Below are positions 1 through 5,593 of a DNA stretch of 6,912 nt, piece by piece. Below the pieces are notes generated by a model, which did not search any database, was not told the DNA's origin, and worked only from the letters and a program-made list of their open reading frames with translations. The translations under genes were made by a program, and so were the position numbers. Each line of letters begins with the position of its first letter. Within the stretch, counting starts at the first letter, position 1. The stretch comes from an uncultured Lysobacteraceae bacterium. Its GTDB lineage: Bacteria; Pseudomonadota; Gammaproteobacteria; Xanthomonadales; Rhodanobacteraceae. The DNA lies in assembly GCA_946480705.1 (NCBI GenBank), contig CAMLLF010000213.1, forward strand, positions 1 through 6,912, written 5' to 3'.

Positions 1-192
1 CACGGCCGCGGCGACCACAACCGGCTGTTCCGCATTCACTGGAGCATGCACCGCCTGCTGCTGCACGCCTGGCGGCTGCGCTTCGATCATCCGCTGACGC
101 AGCAGCGCATCGCGATCGAAGCGCCGCTCGACGCGAGCTGGCAGCGGGTGATTGCGGCGTTTGGCTGGGGAAGCGCATTGGAGAAGAACTAG
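1..192 (+). CDS. truC: tRNA pseudouridine(65) synthase TruC, C-terminal fragment
   Basis: Only the last 63 codons are in the window; reading frame 1 ends at TAG 190-192. TruC isomerises uridine 65 of certain tRNAs to pseudouridine in the cytoplasm and belongs to the RluA family. The visible end matches the TruC C-terminus as I know it: a His-Gly-Arg-Gly-Asp-His-Asn-Arg stretch, then HRLLLHAWRLRFDHPLT, then a short Ile-rich strand, and a final APLDASWQRVIAAFGW-like helix. The H-R-L-(L/M)-L-H-A block and the Leu-Asp...Trp ending are shared by TruC and other RluA-type synthases. The catalytic Asp lies upstream of the window and cannot be checked. Another RluA-family synthase is possible, but this ending fits TruC best. 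The gene converges on the S8 peptidase gene, with a repeat-filled gap of about 150 nt between them. Confidence 0.75.
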   Translation, partial: HGRGDHNRLFRIHWSMHRLLLHAWRLRFDHPLTQQRIAIEAPLDASWQRVIAAFGWGSALEKN

Positions 193-249
193 AGAGTGGT
201 GTTTCGGAACCAGAGAAAGCGGACCTCTGGCTCCCCGGCACCACCCTCT
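193..249. repeat. Imperfect palindromic repeat, copy 1 of 2 (about 57 bp)
   Basis: It begins immediately after the truC stop codon. The left arm is 193-215 and the right arm 225-249 (CTCTGG..., ending ACCACCCTCT). The core stem pairs GGAACCAGAG (206-215) with CTCTGGCTCC (225-234) across a 9-nt loop, with one mismatch; the outer arms pair imperfectly (GTGGTG with CACCAC). A second copy in the same orientation follows at 268-325. It resembles REP-like intergenic elements and may also stop transcription between the two convergent genes. Whether it occurs elsewhere in the genome cannot be seen here. Confidence 0.7.
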
Positions 250-267
250 CGTTCTCGCGCAGCGCCG

Positions 268-325
268 GAGGGCAGCGGCAGAGGACCAGCGAACGAGCAC
301 CTCTGGTTCCTGAACACCACCCTCT
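268..325. repeat. Imperfect palindromic repeat, copy 2 of 2 (about 58 bp)
   Basis: This is a direct repeat of the element at 193-249. Read on the minus strand, both copies begin AGAGGGTGGTG, differ over the next four bases, then share GGA(A/G)CCAGAGGT and a CTGGT(C/T)C arm. The inner stem pairs GGACCAG (283-289) with CTGGTTC (303-309), with one G-U pair. The outer arms pair weakly, several positions relying on G-U wobble in RNA. The copy ends about 20 nt from the stop codon of the S8 peptidase gene. Confidence 0.68.
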
Positions 326-334
326 GGTCTTTTC
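279..334 (+). terminator. Possible terminator for truC formed by the second palindrome
   Basis: On the plus strand the second palindrome is followed by CTCTGGTCTTTTCC (323-336), a short T run after a stem-loop. This would suit termination of truC before it runs into the convergent S8 gene. The T run has only four bases and the stem has wobble pairs and mismatches, so intrinsic termination is plausible but weakly supported. Confidence 0.3.
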
Positions 335-344
335 CGTTGCTTGC

Positions 345-1430
345 TCATCGCCCGCACGTCCCCTCGACTACGCCGGGCTCGGACAAAAACGCGAGATCGA
401 GCATGCAGACCTCGGCCTCGCCTTTCTCGCTGCGGCTGTATCCGCGGCGGCAGTGGCTGCGGCTCGTCCGCAACAGCGTGCGCATCTGCGCGGCATCGCA
501 GCCGGCGTAGCGGCGATCGCTCCAGATCAGTGCCGCGGCGCCCGAGACCACGGCCGTCGCGGCCGAACTCTGTTCGAAGCTGCCGTAGTCGCCGCTGCAG
601 CTCGACGAGCTGCGCAGCGGCGTGCTCGGCGCACAGAGGCTGTGGCCGTCGCTTTCGTACGCCATCGGCGCCGGCGCGCCGAGATCGACCGTGCCGAAGC
701 CTTCGCTCGCGCTGCGGGCAAGGCGGCCGTCGTAGCGACGGGTCTCGACCGTGACGATGTTCGGCAGGTTCTGCGACCCGGGCCAGCGCAGCATCGTGTC
801 GATGTTGTCGCCGTCGTTGCCGGCGCTCGCGACGATCAGCAGATCGGCCGCCGCCGCGCGCTGCAGCGCGGTTTTCACGGCGTTCGTCGCGGGGCGCTGC
901 ACGCTGCCCATGCTGATGTTCGCGACACGCACGCGGCGACCGGCGGCGTCGCGGTAGTCGATCGCGCAGTGGATGGCCGAAGCCAGGTTGATCTCGCCGT
1001 CGCGGCCGGCGAGGTGCGTGACGATCGAGACGATGGAGCGCACCGGCGCGATGCCGGCCGTGCCCTTGCCGTTGCCGCGCGTTGCGCCGATGACGCCGGC
1101 GACGCGCGTCGCGTGCCAGTTCGCGGCCGGCGCGGCGATCTTTGGACAGCAGTCGTCGACGGCGCAGTGCCCGGCGGCATCGCGCAGGCGCGGCCTTATG
1201 AACACGACGTCCGGCAGGTCTTCGTGGTCGGCGCGCACGGGAGCGTCGAGCACCGCGACGATCACCGGGTCCGCGGGCTGTGGCGGGCCGTCGGCCGGTG
1301 CGCGTATCGATTTCCAGAGTCGTTCATTGTGGAATTGCAGCGGATCGCCGCGCTGCGCGGCGCCGGACGATGGGCAAAGCAGTGCCGCCAGCAGCGTCGC
1401 AAGCGCGACGGCCGTCGAGAACGATGACAT
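345..1430 (-). CDS. Secreted S8 (subtilisin-like) serine peptidase with atypical active-site motifs
   Basis: A 361-aa subtilase. Residues 1-25 look like a Sec signal peptide: a hydrophobic stretch, then SSGAA before QR. No basic n-region is present, and Cys19 does not sit in a proper lipobox, so cleavage by signal peptidase I with export to the periplasm or outside is most likely. The triad is readable: Asp62 in VIVAVLDAPVRADHEDL, His106 in NWHATRVAGVIGA, oxyanion Asn205 in VASAGNDG and Ser289 in SSAATAVVSGAAALIW. The His box reads H-A-T where H-G-T is usual. The Ser box lacks the usual leading Gly-Thr and the Pro of G-T-S-M-A-x-P. There is no room for the I9 inhibitory propeptide of about 70-80 aa between signal peptide and catalytic core. 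The predicted mature chain has ten Cys, suggesting disulfides. The ATG (1428-1430) follows a GGGGAA ribosome site (1436-1441). It is the last gene of the minus-strand cluster. Function as an active protease is likely but not certain. Confidence 0.87.
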   Translation of the reverse strand: MSSFSTAVALATLLAALLCPSSGAAQRGDPLQFHNERLWKSIRAPADGPPQPADPVIVAVLDAPVRADHEDLPDVVFIRPRLRDAAGHCAVDDCCPKIAAPAANWHATRVAGVIGATRGNGKGTAGIAPVRSIVSIVTHLAGRDGEINLASAIHCAIDYRDAAGRRVRVANISMGSVQRPATNAVKTALQRAAAADLLIVASAGNDGDNIDTMLRWPGSQNLPNIVTVETRRYDGRLARSASEGFGTVDLGAPAPMAYESDGHSLCAPSTPLRSSSSCSGDYGSFEQSSAATAVVSGAAALIWSDRRYAGCDAAQMRTLLRTSRSHCRRGYSRSEKGEAEVCMLDLAFLSEPGVVEGTCGR

Positions 1431-1590
1431 GGAAGTTCCCCGCTATCGAAGCGCGGACTTCGGCGCGAACCCTGCTATCGCGGCGCGGGTTTCAGTGCGA
1501 AGTCCCGGCGACCGGCGGGAGGATCCCTGCGCGAAACCCGGGGGTTGTCGGAGGGGCGGGCTCCTGCAGTAGCCCGCCGCGGCATGCGCG
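1431..1590 (-). other. 160-nt spacer upstream of the S8 peptidase gene
   Basis: No gene is supported here. The spacer carries the hairpin at 1555-1578 and the ribosome site for the S8 gene. I see no convincing -35/-10 pair on the minus strand, so the S8 gene may be read through from the upstream genes or have a promoter I cannot recognise. Confidence 0.5.
1555..1578 (-). terminator. Perfect 8-bp hairpin after the small gene (terminator or intercistronic stem-loop)
   Basis: GGCGGGCT (1555-1562) pairs perfectly with AGCCCGCC (1571-1578) across an 8-nt loop. It starts 12 nt past the stop codon of the 139-aa gene in the direction of transcription. No T run follows on the minus strand, so it is not a textbook intrinsic terminator. 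It could cause partial termination, or protect the upstream message so that the S8 gene is expressed at a different level. Confidence 0.5.
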
Positions 1591-2010
1591 TCAGTCGACG
1601 TCGCCGGCCCATGAGCCGTCGTCGGGATCGGGGCTCGCGCCGGTGACCGACGGACTCACGTAGCAGTTCAGCGTGTTGGCGCGCTGCGAAGGATCGCCCG
1701 CGAGGCTCATGCAGAACGCGCGTTCGATGAACGTGGGCTTGTCTTCGGGATCGAGCGGGCCCGGCGTGAAGATCGTGCCGACCAGCTGATCGTGCGCGGC
1801 GTCGTAGGCGACATTCGTCGCGTTCTTCCACGCAATTTCATATGGCAGATTGCCGGTCTGCAGGTCGAACTTGTCGAACATCTTCACGCCCGTGACCGGA
1901 TGGTCCTTGAGCAGGATCTGCATGACGTCGCCTTGCTCGATACAGACGGCGTCGGGATTGAGGATCGAATGGGTGATCGTGTAATTGCCTTGAAACGTTG
2001 TCAGTGCCAT
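1591..2010 (-). CDS. Small protein of unknown function between the CHAT and S8 peptidase genes
   Basis: A 139-aa protein I do not recognise. There is no signal peptide or membrane segment, so it looks cytoplasmic, unlike its two neighbours. The N-terminal half is rich in alternating hydrophobic residues (MALTTFQGNYTITHSI, VMQILLKD), suggesting beta strands. The C-terminus (about 125-139) is short and acidic, with four Asp and a Trp in PDPDDGSWAGDVD. Cys residues lie at 23, 100 and 116. The ATG (2008-2010) follows a strong GAGGGGG ribosome site (2015-2021) at 4-nt spacing, which supports the start. Stretches I counted inside the gene run at about 52-57% GC, lower than the flanking genes. It starts 105 nt after the CHAT stop in the same direction. 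Its position suggests a partner or substrate of the protease module, which is inference only. Confidence 0.75.
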   Translation of the reverse strand: MALTTFQGNYTITHSILNPDAVCIEQGDVMQILLKDHPVTGVKMFDKFDLQTGNLPYEIAWKNATNVAYDAAHDQLVGTIFTPGPLDPEDKPTFIERAFCMSLAGDPSQRANTLNCYVSPSVTGASPDPDDGSWAGDVD

Positions 2011-2040
2011 GAGGCCCCCTCACTGCGGCATTTGGTTGAA

Positions 2041-2058
2041 CGCAGGGATCGCCCTGCG
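2041..2058 (-). terminator. Perfect 7-bp hairpin between the CHAT gene and the small gene
   Basis: CGCAGGG (2041-2047) pairs perfectly with CCCTGCG (2052-2058) across a 4-nt loop. It lies in the 105-nt gap between the CHAT stop (2116-2118) and the start of the 139-aa gene. No clear T run follows on the minus strand, so it may be an intercistronic stem-loop, a weak terminator or an attenuator-like element. Apart from this hairpin and the ribosome site at 2015-2021, I see nothing else in the gap. Confidence 0.45.
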
Positions 2059-2115
2059 GATCACCTACTGCACGCAGTGGGAGCAACATCTCACCTGTCG
2101 TGACGACGATTTCGC

Positions 2116-3285
2116 TTACCAACCCCAGACCGCGACGCCGGCCCAGAGTGCGGGATTGGCCTGCGGATACTGTTCGAGCAGTGCGAGTTGCGCCTGTCGC
2201 AACGCCTGTGCGGGACGCAGCACCGCAAGCCGCGGATCGACATAGAAGCGATCCATGAGTTCGGGCATGGCCGCGTCGTCGACGGGCCACAGGGTCGCGA
2301 CGACATGACGCGCACCGGCCTGCAGGAATGCATACGCGACGCCGAACGTACCCTCGCCGGCGACCGCGCGACCGCTCGCGGTATCGCAGGCGCCGAGCAC
2401 GACGAGCGGCACGGGCAGGCGGCTCGCGCCGATGCGTCGGGCCGAGAGGAATCCGTCGATGTCCTTGCCGCTCGCGTCGAACAGCGACAGCACGAGTCCG
2501 GCGCCGCTGGCGCCGCCGCCGGTTCCGTGTGTTGCGAAATGCATAATGGAAAAGGTGTGTATTGCTGTATTCTGTACAGAACCAAGGTTCGCGGCGAAGC
2601 CGTCGAGCAGCGTGCTGCGGAGCGTGCCCAGGCGCGCCCGGATACGCCGCACTTCCTCGCCGCTGCCGCGCAGGCGGCCGGTCGCGCCACGCAGTGCGAC
2701 GGCGTCCGCCGCTGCGAGCGGCGCCGGTCCGCCGAATCGCGGATCGTCGCGCGTGTAGACCGGATCGCCGACGAGCAGCGCGGAGGGATCCTGCGGCGCC
2801 TCTCGCAGCGGTTCGCGCAGCAGCAGCCAGGTTGCCGGCAGCAGGGCGAGTTCGTGGCGTTCGAGCAGATAGGCCGGCGCGTCGCCGCAGCGCAAGGCAG
2901 CGAACGGCAGCCCGTCGAGCGCGGTATCGCTGACGATGAGCACGCGGCGCGTGACGACCTGTGCGGCGATGGGCTGCCAGATGCGTTCGCAGGCCAGCGC
3001 GAGATCGCGTTTCCAGTCGCGGCTCGCTGCGCCGTCGGCACCGAGCGCGGCGCGCGCCTGCCGCACGGCCGCGGCGAGCTGTTCCTCGGGCGCGAGCGCG
3101 ACGGCGTCGAAGGTGTCGCGACGCACGACCCAGGCATAGCTGGTCCGCGGCAGCGTCCGATACACCACGAGCGTCGCGTCGTCGGGCAGCGCGCGCTGCA
3201 GCTGCGCGAGTTCCAGCGGTGCGGCCGAGCGCGCGGGCTCGACGCCGGCCGTGGCGTCGAGTGCGCGCAGCTCGGCCCAGTCGGC
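2116..3285 (-). CDS. C-terminal CHAT protease domain, frame after the shift
   Basis: 389 codons in the second frame, ending at TAA (2116-2118). It opens with DWAELRALD and a linker, then LPDDATLVVYRTLPRTSYAWVV, the usual entry strand of CHAT domains. The catalytic His is in IMHFATHG (codon 2527-2529) and the catalytic Cys in VVLGACDTASG (codon 2386-2388). These are residues 979 and 1026 of the joined protein. The conserved GEGTFGVAYAFLQAGARHVVATLWPVDD block follows, so the domain looks complete and competent. If translation started separately, the only candidates are GTG codons at 3168-3171, which would remove the linker and have no clear ribosome site. Codons 2524-2586, around the catalytic His, have unusually low GC (see findings). 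Confidence 0.85.
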   Translation of the reverse strand, partial: ADWAELRALDATAGVEPARSAAPLELAQLQRALPDDATLVVYRTLPRTSYAWVVRRDTFDAVALAPEEQLAAAVRQARAALGADGAASRDWKRDLALACERIWQPIAAQVVTRRVLIVSDTALDGLPFAALRCGDAPAYLLERHELALLPATWLLLREPLREAPQDPSALLVGDPVYTRDDPRFGGPAPLAAADAVALRGATGRLRGSGEEVRRIRARLGTLRSTLLDGFAANLGSVQNTAIHTFSIMHFATHGTGGGASGAGLVLSLFDASGKDIDGFLSARRIGASRLPVPLVVLGACDTASGRAVAGEGTFGVAYAFLQAGARHVVATLWPVDDAAMPELMDRFYVDPRLAVLRPAQALRQAQLALLEQYPQANPALWAGVAVWGW

Positions 3286-3286
3286 C

Positions 3287-5464
3287 GGCCTCGACGCGAC
3301 GGATGTCGGCGTCGATGCGGCGGCGCCGTTCGTCCGTCATGGTCTCCTGATGCCGCCACCGCGTCAGTGCGAACGCGGCGAGTTGCGCGAGCGCGCGTTC
3401 GCGCTGTGATGCGACAGCGGCGTCGGTCGCCGCCGGCAGCGGCATCGCATCGAGCCGGCTGCGCAGGCTGCGTGCCTGGAACGCGGCACTGAGCTGCAGC
3501 GCTTCGGCCGCGCGGCGATGACGGCCTTGCGCGTCGACGTCTTCCATCAACAGCGAGATCAGGCCGATCTGCGCGTCGCGCTGGCCGGCGAGGAACAGCG
3601 CGCGCTGCTCGAGATCGTAGACATAGGAACCGGCCCGCTCGGTCGCCGCGATCGCATCGCGGTAGGCGGCTTCGGCGTCGGCGCCACGCTTTTGCGCGCG
3701 CAGCGCATCGGCACGCAGCGTCTGCGCGTCGATCTGCTGCACCGGCGTGAGCCAGTCGGATGCGAGCGCCGCCTCGGCGTTGCGCTGCGCCTGCGCCGCA
3801 CCGCCGCGCCGCAGTTCGCCGAGGCCGAGTTCGACGCGGGCGCGCTCGCGCAGGTTCTTGCGGTCGAGTCCTTCGCTCGCGTCGAATGCCTGCTGCGCGG
3901 TTGCGAACGCGGCGTCGAACGCGCCGCTGCGCCGCAGGATGCGCGCGGCACGCAGGCGGCTTTCGACGACGAGTTGCGGCCGGGATGCCGCGGCCTGCGC
4001 CGCGACGATCGCGCGTTCGATCGTCGCGCGCGCATCAGTCAGTCGTCCGTCGTCGAGCTGCGCCTCGGCGAGCCGCGTCAGTGTGGCCACGGTTTCGTCG
4101 GGACGGTTCACGCGCGCGACGAGATCGAGCGCTCGCTGCTGCAGATCGACCGCGAGCGCGGTCTCGCCGAGCAGTCCCTGCACCGAGCCTTGGTTGCGCA
4201 GCGCGCGCACCTGGCCGAACGGATCGTCCTCATAGGCCGCGCCGGCGCGCTCGAAGCCGCGCACGGCATCGGACAGCCGGCCGCGCGCGAGCTGCACGAG
4301 CGCGATGTTGTTGAGCGGATCGGCGCTGCCGCGCCGGTCGGCGAACGATTGCGAGAGCGCGGCGGCCTGTTCGAACCGCGCGGCGGCGCTGTCGGTATCG
4401 CCGAGCAGCCAGTGCGCGCCGCCGAGATTGTTGAGCGCGATCGCGATGCGCGGACCGTCGCCGCTCGCCTGCGACAGCGCGAGCGCGTTTTCGTTGCACT
4501 GCCGCGTTGCCTCGGCACTGTCGTGTACCTGGCCCGCCAGACAGAGGTTGCTCTGCACGAGCGCGCGCAGCAGCGTGTCGTCGACGCCGTCCAGTGCGGC
4601 GAGCGAGCGCTTGAGCGGTGCAATCGCCGCCGCGCTGTCGCCGTCGTGGTAGTGGTGCATGCCGAGGTTGTTCAGTGCCGAAGCCAGCCGGCGCCGGTCG
4701 CTCTGTCGTTCCCAGAGCGGCAGCGCGCGCTCGATCGCGACGATGGCCGCCGCGCGCTGCGACTGCGCGCCGAATATGCGTTCCTGCAGCCCGACGCAGC
4801 GCAGATAGCCGTCGTCGTCGCTGGCCTGACGGCGCGCGGTGCACAGCGCAGCGGCAAGCTCCGCGGTCGCCGGCTCGCGCCGGCGCTTGCGATCGGCGAA
4901 GCGCTGCGCGAGCGCGCTTTCGTCGAGATCGAGCGCGAACGCGCGCGAGGCGGCCGCGTCCGCCGGAACCGGTTCGACGACGACCTTCACCGCTCCCGGC
5001 GGCGACCCGAGACGCGGCGCACGCAGCCGCAGTTCGCGCGGCGGTGTATCGCCGGCGATAGCAAGACGGTGCTCGCCCATGCGCAGGATGTCGTCGTCGG
5101 CGAACGGCAGCGCGGCCTCGCCGACGACGAGCTCGGCGTCGACGTCGATGCCCTGTTCGATCACGCGCACGCGCAGCGGCGGGCGCCCTGCCGGCGGCAG
5201 CGCGAAGCGCCGCGTCGCGCCGGGCTGCAGCATGACGGTCGCCGGATGCGAGTCCGGCAACGATTCGAGCGGTCCGGCCGGCGTCGCGATGGACGCGGCG
5301 CGCGCCGGCGGCGAAGCGGCGGCACGATTCGCCGGCGGAGCCGGCACCGGATCCGCCGCGAGCCATGCGCGCAGCGCCAGCGCGGCGGCGAGCAGGCAGG
5401 CAAGCAGGATCGGTCCGCGCAGGCGGCTGCGTTGGACGACGAGACGGGCTGGCGTATTCCGCAT
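3287..5464 (-). CDS. N-terminal part of the TPR-CHAT protein (anchor, beta domain, TPR repeats), frame before the shift
   Basis: Codons 1-726 in the first frame. Residues 1-16 are Arg-rich and 17-37 hydrophobic, a likely uncleaved type II anchor. Cys23 in LLAC is a poor lipobox because the hydrophobic run before it is too short. Residues 75-165 (RRFALPPAG, RVIEQGIDVDAELVV, HRLAIAGD) resemble the beta-sandwich often found before the TPRs in exported CHAT proteins. TPR-like repeats carry LNNLG or LNNIA cores at 264, 344 and 384, and more divergent helical pairs run to about 615. Such repeats normally bind a partner or ligand that controls the protease. The ATG at 5462-5464 follows AGGGGGAAA (5471-5479) at 6-nt spacing. 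The frame stays open beyond 3287 down to 1838, but that extension is Arg-rich, has no domain character and overlaps the real CHAT and small-protein genes, so it is not part of the protein. Confidence 0.8.
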
Positions 5465-5499
5465 GCGGCGTTTCCCCCTGACGCGCGGTGCGTCCGCAA

Positions 5500-5505
5500 A
5501 GTGTA
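5500..5505 (-). promoter_or_regulatory. Candidate -10 box for the TPR-CHAT gene
   Basis: On the minus strand this reads TACACT, a partial match to TATAAT that keeps the key second and sixth bases. It would give a leader of about 30 nt before the ATG at 5464. The expected -35 zone is GC-rich with no TTGACA-like sequence, so support is weak; an activator or an alternative sigma factor could be involved. Confidence 0.3.
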
Positions 5506-5520
5506 CTCGCGGGGCTGGCC

Positions 5521-5540
5521 GGCCGGACCGGGCCGGACCG
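5521..5540. repeat. Tandem repeat of GGCCGGACCG, two units
   Basis: Two identical 10-bp units lie end to end in the divergent promoter region, preceded by another GGCC. They sit upstream of the yajQ promoter and of the candidate CHAT promoter. They could be a protein-binding site, but in DNA this GC-rich short repeats also arise by chance. Confidence 0.4.
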
Positions 5541-5553
5541 CAGCCAACGCGGG

Positions 5554-5585
5554 TTGCACGAAGCGTGCCCCGGCCCGGCTACAAT
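5554..5585 (+). promoter_or_regulatory. yajQ promoter, apparently giving a leaderless or near-leaderless mRNA
   Basis: The -10 box TACAAT is at 5580-5585, a five-of-six match. A TTGCAC at 5554-5559 is a possible -35, but its 20-nt spacing is longer than the usual 16-18. The ATG begins at 5594, only eight bases after the -10 box, about where transcription would start. No ribosome-binding sequence precedes the ATG (CCGGCGCC), which fits leaderless translation. Confidence 0.6.
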
Positions 5586-5593
5586 CCGGCGCC

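Larger units (their letters stand above)
2116..5464 (-). pseudogene. TPR-CHAT caspase-like protease gene, interrupted by a one-base frameshift
   Basis: Joined across the frameshift, this is one protein of about 1115 aa. The order of parts is: basic N-terminus and membrane anchor (about 17-37), Pro/Ala linker, a beta-rich domain (about 75-165), TPR-type helical repeats (about 225-615) and a C-terminal CHAT domain with its His/Cys dyad. CHAT proteins are clan CD cysteine proteases related to caspases and separase; known members are switched on through their TPR or partner proteins and cleave specific targets. The anchor, preceded by six Arg, predicts an N-in topology with TPR and CHAT domains outside the cytoplasm. 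The reading frame slips at GGCCGGCC (3283-3290): deleting one G gives VEAADWAELRALDATAG, a natural join. The CHAT frame upstream meets a TGA near 3325 and has no good start, so two separate genes are unlikely. Coding quality is preserved on both sides, so this is a recent mutation, a sequence error or, less likely, recoding. Confidence 0.8.
5465..5593. promoter_or_regulatory. Divergent promoter region between the CHAT gene and yajQ
   Basis: 129 nt without a gene, between starts that point away from each other. It holds the yajQ -10 box, a tandem GGCCGGACCG repeat and a possible minus-strand -10. All transcription of the protease cluster that I can account for should begin here. Confidence 0.6.

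Noticed and set aside
453..1427. 324-codon open frame antisense to the S8 peptidase gene
   Set aside because: Arg/Ala-rich shadow of a gene with clear catalytic motifs on the other strand.
2565..2579. LexA-like site CTGT...ACAG in the AT-rich island
   Set aside because: The spacing is 7 nt where the gammaproteobacterial SOS box has 8, and it lies deep inside a coding region.
3283..3290. Programmed ribosomal frameshifting joining TPR and CHAT
   Set aside because: No slippery sequence or stimulatory signal of a known type is visible; a mutation or sequence error is simpler. Kept only as a minor alternative.
2188..3492. 434-codon open frame antisense to the CHAT region
   Set aside because: Shadow of the CHAT domain, whose family motifs are unambiguous on the minus strand.
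5384..5410. Possible lipoprotein signal (LLAC, Cys23) in the TPR-CHAT protein
   Set aside because: Only a few hydrophobic residues precede the Cys and the stretch continues as a full membrane segment, so a type II anchor is the better reading.
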